Below, piece by piece: positions 1 to 8,107 of a stretch of 64,000 nt of DNA. Every line of letters starts with the position of its first letter. The first letter of the stretch is position 1. This DNA is from Hyphomonadaceae bacterium UBA1933 (GTDB taxonomy: Bacteria; Pseudomonadota; Alphaproteobacteria; Caulobacterales; Aquidulcibacteraceae). Below the pieces are notes generated by a model that saw nothing but the letters and a program-made list of their open reading frames with translations, was not told the DNA's origin and did no database searches. The DNA lies in the NCBI GenBank assembly GCA_002337085.1, contig DDFH01000006.1, forward strand, positions 773,098-837,097, read 5' to 3'. The translations under genes were made by a program, and so were the position numbers.

Positions 1-973
1 TTCCCAATAGTGCTAATAATAGTGGTTTTATGCCCATTTTTCCAATTGCGCTAAATTTGGTGTGCAATCCCATACCTGCCAATGCAACGGTAAGCAGGAA
101 GGATGATAATTTACCTATTTCAGATTTAATACCGACAGGTATCGTAAAGACATTGGCAATTATTATAAAAATAATAAAGGCGATAACAAATAATGGAATC
201 GGCATTTTTGTGCCATTTATGTTTTTGCTGCTGCTTTTGCCACGCCTAAATTGGATAAGGGTTACAAGTGGTGCAAGCATTAAGACACGGGTTAATTTGG
301 TTATGGTCGCGATATGGATTGTTGCGGCATCTTTGCCAGAAACTGCACCCACAACTTGGGCAACTTCATGAATTGAAATCCCACTCCAAATGCCAAATTG
401 ATTGCCTCCAAGTTGCAAAAGATTTCCAAAAAATGGGTATAATAGCATTGATAAAGTGCCAAAGATTGTCACCATACCAATGGCATAGGCAACGTCTTCA
501 TCTTCGGCATTGGTGGCAGTATTAACACCCAAAACCGCTGCCGCACCACAAATACTGGTTCCGGCGGCGATTAGTTCAGTTAATTTATTTTCCACACCAA
601 TGAATTTGCCAATTGTCTTGATGAAAATAAAACTACTGGCAAGGGCAAAGATTGTCATTGAAATATGCAAAGCCCCAAAGTTCACAAGCTCGGCAATTGA
701 AATTTGTATTCCTAATAATGCCACCGCAATGCGCACCAAGATTTTACTTGAAAAGGCGGTTCCTGTATTTGCTGCCGCTGGCAGTTTTATGAAATTACCA
801 ATTAAAATCCCAATGACTACGGCGATGATTGATGGCGAAAACTGTTTTAATTCTGGCCGCCCGTGAATTGCAAAGGCGGTGATGGCAATCACAAGGCAAA
901 TCAAAAGACCGGGGATAATGGCAAGAGACTGTTGGCGGAGTGTGACTATTTTAGGGGTGGTTTGAAAAATCAT
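1..973 (-). CDS. YeiH family putative sulfate/anion exporter (3' end cut by window edge)
   Basis: The reverse strand is open from the window edge to an ATG at 973 and reads as a very hydrophobic protein, starting MIFQTTPKIVTLRQQSL, with about nine or ten membrane segments in the visible 324 residues. The segment with GTSICGAAAVLGV and the later SGISIHEVAQVVGA stretch are typical of the YeiH/UPF0324 family (often annotated as putative sulfate exporters) of inner-membrane proteins. An ATG at 979 is also in frame, but AGGTGG lies seven bases from the 973 ATG and only one base from the 979 ATG, so 973 is preferred. The C-terminus lies outside the window. The gene is divergent from ilvD. The transported substrate is family-level inference only. 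Confidence 0.8.
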   Translation of the reverse strand, partial: MIFQTTPKIVTLRQQSLAIIPGLLICLVIAITAFAIHGRPELKQFSPSIIAVVIGILIGNFIKLPAAANTGTAFSSKILVRIAVALLGIQISIAELVNFGALHISMTIFALASSFIFIKTIGKFIGVENKLTELIAAGTSICGAAAVLGVNTATNAEDEDVAYAIGMVTIFGTLSMLLYPFFGNLLQLGGNQFGIWSGISIHEVAQVVGAVSGKDAATIHIATITKLTRVLMLAPLVTLIQFRRGKSSSKNINGTKMPIPLFVIAFIIFIIIANVFTIPVGIKSEIGKLSSFLLTVALAGMGLHTKFSAIGKMGIKPLLLALLG

Positions 974-1165
974 ATTCATGCCACCTGTTTATTAGAGAAA
1001 TATAGTTCAGTCTAATTGATAATAAAGTTATAAATAATCGAAAAAATCGAATAATTAGCTAAAAAACGGCAAAATATTATTTTTGATGTACTTATTACTT
1101 TAAAAATGGCGTACAATAGGGCATAAGGCACAAAATTTTTTTAATATGACCCAATGGGGATAATA

Positions 1166-3016
1166 ATGCCTGAATTACGTTCAAAAACCTCGACTTTTGG
1201 AAGAAATATGGCGGGTGCGCGCGCGTTGTGGCGTGCGACCGGCATGACAGATGGTGATTTCAAAAAGCCGATTATTGCCGTGGTCAATAGCTTTACCCAA
1301 TTTGTTCCTGGGCACGTACATTTAAAAGATATTGGGCAATTGGTTGCACGCGAAATTGAAAAGGCAGGCGGCGTTGCCAAAGAGTTTAATACAATTGCGA
1401 TTGATGACGGTATCGCAATGGGGCATGGCGGCATGCTTTATTCATTACCATCACGTGATTTAATTGCCGATTCTGTTGAATATATGGTCAATGCGCATTG
1501 TGCCGATGCAATGGTATGTATTTCCAATTGTGATAAAATCACACCTGGAATGTTGATGGCGGCTATGCGCCTTAATATCCCTGCTATTTTTGTCTCTGGC
1601 GGCCCGATGGAGGCAGGCAAAGTTAAAATTGGTGATAAAACCCATTCACTTGACCTTATTGACGCCATGATTCAAGCTGGCGATGACAGCGTTTCCGATG
1701 AACAAGTAAAGGCCGTTGAAGATGCGGCATGTCCAACCTGCGGCTCTTGTTCTGGAATGTTTACCGCAAACTCTATGAATTGCTTAACTGAGGCGATGGG
1801 GCTGTCGTTGCCTGGAAACGGAACCGTGGTTGCAACCCATACATTCCGCGAAAGATTATTCAAAGAAGCTGGTCAAAAAATTGTCGAGCTTTGCAAAAGA
1901 TATTATGAACAAAATGACGAAAGCATTTTGCCGCGCAATGTTGCAAATAAAACCGCACTTGAAAATGCGATGGCGCTTGATGTGGCAATGGGTGGGTCAA
2001 CAAATACGGTTTTACATATTCTTGCAGTCGCTAAAGAGGGCGGCATCGACTTCACCATGAAGGATATTGACCGTATTTCACGTAAAGTTCCGTGCCTTTG
2101 TAAAGTTGCCCCTGCGGTGCAAACTGTTCATATCGAAGATGTTCATCGCGCCGGCGGTATCATAAGCATTTTAGGTGAATTATCACGCGCTGGTTTGATT
2201 GAAACCTCTGCACCAACTGTTCATGCGCCAACATTGGGCGACGCAATCGCCAAATGGGACATTATGGTATCGAACGATGATGGCGTGAATGAATTTTTCC
2301 GTGCGGGCCCAGGTGGCGTTCGTTCGGCAACTGCATTCTCACAATCTATGCTGTGGAAAGAAACTGATAAAGATCGTGCCAAAGGCGTTATTCGTTCAAA
2401 AGATAATGCTTTTACCAAAGATGGTGGCTTGGCGGTGCTTTATGGTAATTTGGCGGAAAATGGTTGTATCGTAAAAACCGCTGGCGTTGATGAAGAAATT
2501 TGGAAATTCTCTGGCCCTGCCAAAGTATATGAATCGCAAGAAGACGCGGTTAAGGCAATTTTGGCAAATCAGGTGGTTGCGGGTGATGTGGTCGTTATTC
2601 GTTATGAAGGGCCAAAAGGTGGCCCTGGTATGCAGGAAATGCTTTACCCAACCTCGTATTTGAAATCAAAACACTTGGGTAAACAATGTGCGCTTATTAC
2701 TGATGGTCGTTTTTCTGGCGGGACATCGGGGCTTTCAATCGGTCATGCTTCTCCCGAAGCTGCGGCGGGTGGTTTGATTGCCTTGGTTGAAGAAGGTGAC
2801 ATTATCAAAATCGATATTCCAAACCGTTCAATCGCGCTTGATGTTTCTGATGAGGTTTTGGCAAAACGATTGGCGGCCGAAAAGGCGCGTGGACATGATG
2901 CCTTTACACCGAAAAAACGCGATCGTTATGTTTCCCAAGCATTACAGGCATATGCGGCGATGACCACTTCTGCTGATACTGGTGCGGTGCGTGATATTTC
3001 GCAATTACGCAAATAA
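1166..3016 (+). CDS. ilvD: dihydroxy-acid dehydratase
   Basis: IlvD dehydrates 2,3-dihydroxy-3-methylbutanoate and its valeryl homologue to the 2-keto acids that lead to valine, leucine and isoleucine, in the cytoplasm, using an iron-sulfur cluster and Mg. The 616-residue protein begins MPELRSKTSTFGRNMAGARA, as the family does. Ligand residues fall at family positions: Asp81 in the DDGIAMGHGG stretch, Cys122-Asp123-Lys124 in SNCDKITPG, and Cys195 in CPTCGSCSG; the late GRFSGGTSGLSIGH motif is also present. An in-frame ATG at 1154 exists, but GGGGA at about 1156-1160 gives a good ribosome site for the ATG at 1166, so that start is chosen. It is monocistronic and ends against the convergent TetR gene. 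Confidence 0.97.
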   Translation: MPELRSKTSTFGRNMAGARALWRATGMTDGDFKKPIIAVVNSFTQFVPGHVHLKDIGQLVAREIEKAGGVAKEFNTIAIDDGIAMGHGGMLYSLPSRDLIADSVEYMVNAHCADAMVCISNCDKITPGMLMAAMRLNIPAIFVSGGPMEAGKVKIGDKTHSLDLIDAMIQAGDDSVSDEQVKAVEDAACPTCGSCSGMFTANSMNCLTEAMGLSLPGNGTVVATHTFRERLFKEAGQKIVELCKRYYEQNDESILPRNVANKTALENAMALDVAMGGSTNTVLHILAVAKEGGIDFTMKDIDRISRKVPCLCKVAPAVQTVHIEDVHRAGGIISILGELSRAGLIETSAPTVHAPTLGDAIAKWDIMVSNDDGVNEFFRAGPGGVRSATAFSQSMLWKETDKDRAKGVIRSKDNAFTKDGGLAVLYGNLAENGCIVKTAGVDEEIWKFSGPAKVYESQEDAVKAILANQVVAGDVVVIRYEGPKGGPGMQEMLYPTSYLKSKHLGKQCALITDGRFSGGTSGLSIGHASPEAAAGGLIALVEEGDIIKIDIPNRSIALDVSDEVLAKRLAAEKARGHDAFTPKKRDRYVSQALQAYAAMTTSADTGAVRDISQLRK

Positions 3017-3033
3017 AATCGGTGGCGGCGGGG

Positions 3034-3633
3034 TTATTCGGCGATTTTTCGCAAAAATGCAACCAAACCCCGCCCCTCTAGTTTTCCGCCGCCTTCGGCA
3101 AGTGATTGCAGGGCGGCTGAATGGCTTAGTTGTTTTATAATTACAGCTAGTTCGCAGATTGGGATTTTGGGTTTCAGGTTCAATTTTGCAAAAATCGCGC
3201 TCAAGGTTTCTTCTAATGCCTTATATTGTGCGGCCATGAATTCAGCATAATCAGCACTAAATTCAGGGTTGCGCGCCGCATTAATTGCTAATTCATAATT
3301 GAAAATAATCCAATCCTTATCTTGATTGCCATCAATCAACCATTTTTCAATTTGGTCCAATAAGTCTTCCGGTGCAGATTTTTCAATTAAATCAGCAAAA
3401 CTTTCAAAAGTATCATCCTTATGTTTTCGTAAAAGCGAAAGCATTAAATCTTCTTTGGATGCAAAGTTTGAATAGAATGCCCCTTTTGAAAAACCCGCTT
3501 TGGCAACTATTTTATCAATCGATGTTCCGTTAAGCCCGTTTTGCGTGAATAATTCTTGTGCTGCTGCGATTAACTTTTCTCGAGTTTGCGCCTGCGAAAC
3601 TGCACGGGTGGTTTTTTGCGATTTATTTTCCAA
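3034..3633 (-). CDS. TetR/AcrR family transcriptional regulator
   Basis: A 199-residue one-component repressor. The N-terminal TetR helix-turn-helix is clear: TREKLIAAAQELFTQNGLNG, then TSIDKIVAKAGFSKGAFYSNFASKEDLMLSLL. The C-terminal ligand domain is all-helical and not diagnostic. The longest frame starts at a TTG (3651) with no ribosome site; the TTG at 3633 has GAGG five bases upstream and is preferred. It is divergent from the SDR gene at 3720, and two palindromes in the 86-bp gap are the obvious operators, so it probably represses itself and the reductase. The inducer is unknown. Confidence 0.88.
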   Translation of the reverse strand: MENKSQKTTRAVSQAQTREKLIAAAQELFTQNGLNGTSIDKIVAKAGFSKGAFYSNFASKEDLMLSLLRKHKDDTFESFADLIEKSAPEDLLDQIEKWLIDGNQDKDWIIFNYELAINAARNPEFSADYAEFMAAQYKALEETLSAIFAKLNLKPKIPICELAVIIKQLSHSAALQSLAEGGGKLEGRGLVAFLRKIAE

Positions 3634-3654
3634 CCTAACCTCTAAAAGCAATTG

Positions 3655-3694
3655 ACATACTATTTAGTATGTGAAATAGATACCAAATAGTATC
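3655..3694. promoter_or_regulatory. paired TetR operator palindromes in divergent promoter
   Basis: Positions 3655-3672 form a perfect inverted repeat, ACATACTA-TT-TAGTATGT. Positions 3679-3694 form a second, GATAC-N6-GTATC, with a related core (ATACCAAATAGTAT, opposite strand ATACTATTTGGTAT). Their centres are 23 bp apart, about two helical turns. The first overlaps a TTGACA hexamer at 3652-3657 facing the SDR gene. Assignment to the adjacent TetR regulator is inference from position and symmetry. Confidence 0.72.
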
Positions 3695-3719
3695 TTAAAC
3701 TAAATTGGGAATCTAAACA

Positions 3720-4733
3720 ATGACAATAAAGACAATTTTGGTCACTGGTGCAACTGGTCTTTTGGGAAATAATCTTGTACGTGAAGCAATTGCGCAAGGA
3801 TTTAATGTAAAAGCAATGGTGCGCAATATCGCAAAGGCGCAGCAGCAATTTAAAGATTTGCCACAAGTCGAATTTGTCGAATTCGATATGTTTAACATCA
3901 AAAACCTTGATTATGATTTTGCGGGCATTGATGCATTATTCCATACTGCGGCATTTTTTAGGGATTCATATAAAGGCGGCACGCATTGGCAGGAATTATA
4001 CGAAACCAATGTTATGGGAACCAAGATTTTATTACAAAAGGCCTATGATAAAGGTGTGCGGAATTATGTTCATATTTCTTCAATTGCGGTTTTGGATCGC
4101 TTTAAAGATAGGGCAACAACTGAAAACGACCTTGCCGATGTAAATAAGGTTGATGATTATTATCGCAGCAAGATTTTATCCGATCGCGAAGTATATGAAT
4201 TTGCCAACAAACACCATGATTTAAATTATCGCTTTGTTTTGCCGGGGTGGATGCATGGGCCGGGTGATATGGGGCCAACATCAGCGGGACTGATGGTTAT
4301 GGATTTTCTTAAAAAGAACCTTCCTGCCATTCCACCGGGTGAATTTTCATTGGTTGATGCACGCGATGTTGCAAAAATTGCTCTTCTTGCACTTGAAAAG
4401 GGGCGGCAAGGGGAAAGCTATTTGGCGGCGGGGCGCACTATGAAAATGGAAGAACTATTGGCGATGTTAGAAAAAATAAGCGGTATAAAAGCGCCAACAT
4501 TCAAAGCACCAATCCCGATGCTTTTCTTAATGGCTTATATAAGTGAGATTGGTGCAAGATTGTTTAAAAAGCCTGCTTTGATTAGCATTGCGTCTTTAAA
4601 ACTATTAATTCGGGAACAGGGTGTGATGAATTTTGACCACACCAAAACCCATAGTGAATTAGGTTTTGATTTTAGACCTGTTGCCGAAACCCTGCGTGAC
4701 GAAATCGCGTGGATACGTGCTAATTTGCTTTAG
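3720..4733 (+). CDS. NAD(P)-dependent epimerase/reductase, extended SDR family
   Basis: A 337-residue extended short-chain dehydrogenase of the dihydroflavonol-reductase/epimerase type. The N-terminal nucleotide site reads VTGATGLLGNNLVREA (residues about 8-23), and the DALFHTAAF segment and the YYRSK segment (catalytic Tyr-x3-Lys) follow in the usual order; the C-terminal half is the substrate-binding part. The substrate cannot be told from sequence. It is divergent from the TetR repressor and shares its double operator, so expression is likely induced by that repressor's ligand. Its last 14 bases overlap the end of the convergent DUF2867 gene. Confidence 0.85.
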   Translation: MTIKTILVTGATGLLGNNLVREAIAQGFNVKAMVRNIAKAQQQFKDLPQVEFVEFDMFNIKNLDYDFAGIDALFHTAAFFRDSYKGGTHWQELYETNVMGTKILLQKAYDKGVRNYVHISSIAVLDRFKDRATTENDLADVNKVDDYYRSKILSDREVYEFANKHHDLNYRFVLPGWMHGPGDMGPTSAGLMVMDFLKKNLPAIPPGEFSLVDARDVAKIALLALEKGRQGESYLAAGRTMKMEELLAMLEKISGIKAPTFKAPIPMLFLMAYISEIGARLFKKPALISIASLKLLIREQGVMNFDHTKTHSELGFDFRPVAETLRDEIAWIRANLL

Positions 4734-5244
4734 CAACCAGTGAAAGTGATTGCGAAACAATAATTTTATGAAATGGCTTGACCGCAAACAAATACGCCTT
4801 GCCTAAAATATTGTGGGTTTGCACATAGGTTGATGAATAAACAAATCTGTTTGAATGAATGGTTTCAACCTCTATCACAATCCTAAAATTCAGGTGCTTG
4901 TCATCAAAGCCAAGCACAAGCATATCATCGCTTTTGTGGATAATGGGAAACATTCCGATTGTCTTTTGGTTTTCATCTAAAGGTGCGCTAGTTTTGATTC
5001 CGAATGGTGCAACAAGCAAATTACGCAATGCCATAAGCGGCATTACCCACTTTGGACCTTTTTCAATTGCAATTATTGCCGCCTGTTCCGCCGAAAGTAT
5101 TTTATCGGTTTTTATTACAAAACAATCTGCAAAACTATATGGTTTGAATTCAGATGCGTTGTCTCTTATTCGGATCTGCTTTACGCCCGAAGTTGTTTTT
5201 GTTGACAATATTCCTAACCCCCGTTGCAAAACAATTAAAATCAA
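4720..5244 (-). CDS. DUF2867 domain-containing protein
   Basis: A 174-residue cytoplasmic protein without signal peptide. The pattern ADCFVIKTD near the N-terminus, the middle RNLLVAPFGI, and the C-terminal KHLNFRIVIEVE, TYVQTHNILGKAYLFAVKPFHKIIV match the DUF2867 family, whose role is not established; members are often found beside NAD-dependent epimerases, as here, where the gene converges on and overlaps an SDR gene. The start is uncertain: the long frame begins with TTG at 5244, and another TTG at 5208 follows a GGGGG run at about nine bases. Confidence 0.75.
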   Translation of the reverse strand: MILIVLQRGLGILSTKTTSGVKQIRIRDNASEFKPYSFADCFVIKTDKILSAEQAAIIAIEKGPKWVMPLMALRNLLVAPFGIKTSAPLDENQKTIGMFPIIHKSDDMLVLGFDDKHLNFRIVIEVETIHSNRFVYSSTYVQTHNILGKAYLFAVKPFHKIIVSQSLSLVAKAN

Positions 5245-5295
5245 TTAATTAAATTGGCAAGCTTTATAACATTATACTTTGTAAAGGTATGGATT

Positions 5296-6285
5296 ATGTT
5301 GAAACGTATTGGTGCTTCATTGTTTGTTTTTGCGCTTTCGGCATCGTTGCCGCAAACTACATTCGCCAATGATAGCGAGGCGGAATATGCCTTGGGCGGT
5401 TTAAAACTTGTGCAAAGCAAATATATTTCCATGGATTCAGAAGACTTGTTTATTTCTGCTGAATTGGTCAAGGTTTCTTATAAATTTACCAATAATTCGG
5501 ACAAGGATATTAAAACCACGGTTTCGTTTCCTTTGCCTGCAATTCCATATGAAATTACCGATGAATATTATGAGGATTTGAACCTTCCGAATTATGATGA
5601 TTTGAATTTTAAAACCCTTGTCGATGGTAAACCAATTTCATACCGTAAAATTGTTACGGCAGAAGTTGGTGGCAAGGATGTCAGTGCAGTTTTAACAAAA
5701 TATAAATTGCCGATTGATTGGGTGGCGCTGCTTGGCACTGGTAAAGACTGGTCTGATAATGTTTCGGTCAAGCAAATGGACGAGTTGGAAAAACAAGGCC
5801 TTTTGAAGAAAGACAGTGATGATACATATACACCTGCGTGGTCGGCACGCACCAGCATTGTAAGAGAGCAAGTTTTCCCTGCACATAAAACCATTTCAGT
5901 TGTACATTCATACCGACCATTAGCGGGAGGAAGTGTTGGTGGTGCGCTTTCTGTATTGGGTGAAAATAAAGATCTCGCAAAAGAATATGACGAAAAATAT
6001 TGCACCGATAAATCTTTTATTTCGGGCTTTCAAAAAGCCGAGGCGGCGGCAATCGCCAAGGAGCAATATTATTCTGAAACTTGGCTTGGTTATGTTCTTA
6101 AATCGGGTGCAAATTGGCAAGGGCCAATTAAAAACTTCCACCTTACAATTGATAAAGGTAGCCCAAAAAACCTTGTAAGTTTTTGCATGGATGGGGTAAC
6201 AAAAACATCACCTACCAAATTTGAAGTATTCAAAAAAGATTTTGAACCTACCAAGGATTTGGATATTTTAATCGTTAACTTCTAG
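5296..6285 (+). CDS. DUF4424 domain-containing secreted protein
   Basis: A 329-residue exported protein. From the ATG at 5296 it has a normal signal peptide (MLKRIGASLFVFALSASLP, cleavage after FA); the longer frame from a TTG at 5254 would bury this signal, and AAGG lies eight bases before the 5296 ATG. The mature part begins with NDSEAEYALGGLKLVQS and KYISMDSEDLFIS, then an Ig-like beta region with TTVSFPLPAIPYE, characteristic of DUF4424, a periplasmic family of unknown function. It stands alone, between the DUF2867 gene and the convergent ubiM-like gene, which it overlaps by four bases. Confidence 0.75.
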   Translation: MLKRIGASLFVFALSASLPQTTFANDSEAEYALGGLKLVQSKYISMDSEDLFISAELVKVSYKFTNNSDKDIKTTVSFPLPAIPYEITDEYYEDLNLPNYDDLNFKTLVDGKPISYRKIVTAEVGGKDVSAVLTKYKLPIDWVALLGTGKDWSDNVSVKQMDELEKQGLLKKDSDDTYTPAWSARTSIVREQVFPAHKTISVVHSYRPLAGGSVGGALSVLGENKDLAKEYDEKYCTDKSFISGFQKAEAAAIAKEQYYSETWLGYVLKSGANWQGPIKNFHLTIDKGSPKNLVSFCMDGVTKTSPTKFEVFKKDFEPTKDLDILIVNF

Positions 6286-7565
6286 GCATTGCGCAATAAT
6301 TTTAACAATTGTAATGGGCGCGGTAGTGGCATTGGATTTCCGGCATGGTCATCCATTAATTTATCCATTATCACACCTTTGATGGGCGCCATTTTATCGG
6401 CAACACGTATTAAAACCTTACGCGCTACCTGTGCCACTGGGTGATCATTGGTATAAAGCTTCACAATCGCTGCCGTGCCAAGATAAAGTGGTAGGGTTGC
6501 ACGCTGATGGTTGGTTTCAAAATCTTTCAAAACCGCCCATGAGCCAATGTCTTGACCGCGCGCTAAGGCACTTCGCAGTGAGTTTCGCAAAAACTCGATA
6601 CCGGTAAGGCCAAAGTTAAAACCATGTGCGGTAACCGGGTGCATTCCAACCGCAGCATCGCCAATCAGTGCAAAACGTTTTGCTACGAATTTATCGGAAT
6701 ATACACCCACCAACGGATATGGGTAACGCGCGGTTATAAGTTCCATTTTACCCAATTTATGACCAAAATTTTCAGAACACCATTCGGTATATTCTACGTC
6801 ACTTAGTGCCATAAGGCGTTTGGCTTCATCATGTTTAACCGTCACTACCATTGAACAGCAATTATCATTAAGCGGTAAAATCGCCATTGTGTGACCAATA
6901 TGGAAATTCTCACTTGCGATATAATCATGCGATTTTTCATGGCGCATTTTGGCGACAATCATGGTTTTTTCAAAATTATATTTTGAAGCCGGAAGGCCGA
7001 CCATGTCACGAATATCTGAAAAACGGCTGTCGGCAGCGATTAAAAGTTTTGCATCAAGCTCAACCCCGCTTTTAAGTTTGACCATTACATTTTTGGGATT
7101 AATTTTTAAATCTTCAATGCCTTCATTATCAAAGATTTTGATATTGGCGTCATCTTTAACAACATCAATCGCCGCTTTGCGAATTTCATGGTTGGAAATG
7201 ATATATGCCAATTGCTTGGTATCATTGGAGCTAAGCCCCATAAAGAATTCTTCACCCGCATTATAAACTTTGGCTGATTGAATGATTGAAATTTCTTGAG
7301 GTTCAATCCTGTCCCACATATCAAGTTCAGACATCATATGCTGTGAACGGTGGGTAAGTGCAATTTCGCGACCGTCATATTTGGGTTCAAGGATTGCATC
7401 CACGCCTTGGCGTTCAATTATTGCTACTCTTAAGCCAAGCTGCGATACCGCTTTTGCCGTTGAAAGACCCGCTGGCCCCGCGCCAACAATAATAATATCA
7501 TATTTGGCAATAGTCGGATTAACAGATGGGTTTTTTGCGTTTTTGCGCGGTTTTGCACTGGTCAC
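6282..7565 (-). CDS. ubiM: FAD-dependent ubiquinone-type hydroxylase, UbiM-like
   Basis: A 427-residue class A flavoprotein monooxygenase of the UbiH/UbiF/COQ6 superfamily, expected to hydroxylate the quinone ring during ubiquinone synthesis. Visible motifs: FAD Rossmann GAGPAGLSTA at about residue 28, the DGREIALTHRS segment typical of UbiM, and the second FAD motif ALIGDAAVGMHPVTAHGFNFGL. The start is a GTG at 7565 with AAGGA eight bases upstream. The Lys/Pro-rich N-terminal 20 residues are an extra tail. The nearby bd oxidase operon oxidises ubiquinol, but the two are on opposite strands. UbiM versus another ring position within the family cannot be proven here. Confidence 0.72.
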   Translation of the reverse strand: MTSAKPRKNAKNPSVNPTIAKYDIIIVGAGPAGLSTAKAVSQLGLRVAIIERQGVDAILEPKYDGREIALTHRSQHMMSELDMWDRIEPQEISIIQSAKVYNAGEEFFMGLSSNDTKQLAYIISNHEIRKAAIDVVKDDANIKIFDNEGIEDLKINPKNVMVKLKSGVELDAKLLIAADSRFSDIRDMVGLPASKYNFEKTMIVAKMRHEKSHDYIASENFHIGHTMAILPLNDNCCSMVVTVKHDEAKRLMALSDVEYTEWCSENFGHKLGKMELITARYPYPLVGVYSDKFVAKRFALIGDAAVGMHPVTAHGFNFGLTGIEFLRNSLRSALARGQDIGSWAVLKDFETNHQRATLPLYLGTAAIVKLYTNDHPVAQVARKVLIRVADKMAPIKGVIMDKLMDDHAGNPMPLPRPLQLLKLLRNA

Positions 7566-7861
7566 TTTAATTGTCCTTACTTAATGCAATTTAATTTATG
7601 CTTTTTGCCCCAAATGCGACAATTTTACTATGCGACATAGTTGCTTAGATAATGATAAAAATATTTCCGAGCGTGATGCTTGGTAATTGATAATCACAAA
7701 ATATTCGGATATGTTAAACAAAGTTTAGTTGGCATGAGTCTTTGGCGGGAGTAACGTATTGAATATTATTTCTGACATTTTGTCCCACCTAAAACATATT
7801 AAAATCAATCAATTAGTCTATGTTTGCGTTTAAATCAGGGGTTAATCTTTAATAAAAATAA

Positions 7862-7890
7862 TTGACAATTAATTGTTGCACTACTAATAC
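7862..7890 (+). promoter_or_regulatory. cyd operon sigma70-type promoter
   Basis: TTGACA at 7862-7867, a 17-bp spacer, and TAATAC at 7885-7890 form a near-consensus promoter pointing at cydP, with about 47 bases from the -10 box to the start codon. The spacer start overlaps one palindrome (7865-7876) and the -10 box overlaps a second (7887-7908). Confidence 0.7.
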
Positions 7891-7908
7891 AACAATTAAT
7901 TGTTGTAT
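7865..7908. promoter_or_regulatory. two operator-like palindromes on the cyd promoter
   Basis: Positions 7887-7908 are a perfect 22-bp palindrome with core CAACAATTAATTGTTG. Positions 7865-7876 repeat its centre, ACAATTAATTGT. Centres are 27 bp apart. A further half-site CAACAAT lies at 7917-7923. One copy covers the -35/spacer and the other the -10/start site, the layout of a repressor site. The CAATTAATTG core resembles MarR/OhrR-type operators, but no regulator gene is adjacent, so the binding protein is unknown. Confidence 0.65.
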
Positions 7909-7937
7909 AGACGATGCAACAATATAAGGAGCGGTAG

Positions 7938-8087
7938 ATGCAAGACCGTGGTTTAGTCAAAAAAATCTTTGCTGTTATTGGGGTCAAGTTGGTTTTGCTT
8001 ACCCTTATTTGGGCGTTTTTTATTAACGACTACAAGGTCTCGGTCACGCCACAATCGGTAGAATCACATTTTTCTATCAATAAATAA
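7938..8087 (+). CDS. cydP: cytochrome bd oxidase small accessory protein CydP
   Basis: A 49-residue protein (MQDRGLVKKIFAVIGVKLVL start) with one transmembrane helix at about residues 10-29 and a short polar tail. An AAGGAGC ribosome site precedes the ATG by seven bases. Small single-helix proteins of this kind directly upstream of cydA, with a basic N-terminus and a hydrophobic KLVLL-type helix, are annotated CydP, a putative small subunit of bd oxidase. It is the first gene of the cyd operon, 20 bp before cydA. Size, position and topology support the call; the exact role is unproven. Confidence 0.75.
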   Translation: MQDRGLVKKIFAVIGVKLVLLTLIWAFFINDYKVSVTPQSVESHFSINK

Positions 8088-8107
8088 CTCAAGAAAAGGC
8101 GATAATT

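Larger units (their letters stand above)
7566..7937. other. 372-bp divergent intergenic region, ubiM-like gene / cyd operon
   Basis: No protein or RNA gene was seen. The half near 7600-7640 carries two direct copies of ATGCGACA (7614-7621 and 7630-7637) that may belong to the ubiM-like promoter. The half near 7860-7925 holds the cyd promoter and palindromes, listed separately. The middle (about 7640-7855) is AT-rich and I see nothing firm in it. Confidence 0.5.

Noticed and set aside
30..866. Three plus-strand open frames of 85 to 118 codons
   Set aside because: They are antisense shadows of the YeiH-type gene, whose minus-strand frame is open to the window edge and has a clear family pattern.
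1021..1153. A sigma70 promoter for ilvD around TACAAT near 1110
   Set aside because: The -10-like box is present but no acceptable -35 box lies at 16-18 bp, so it is not listed as a feature.
7714..7860. FNR-type site (TTGAT-N4-ATCAA) before the cyd operon
   Set aside because: TTGATAATCAC-like and ATCAATCAATT-like sequences occur but none fits the consensus spacing.
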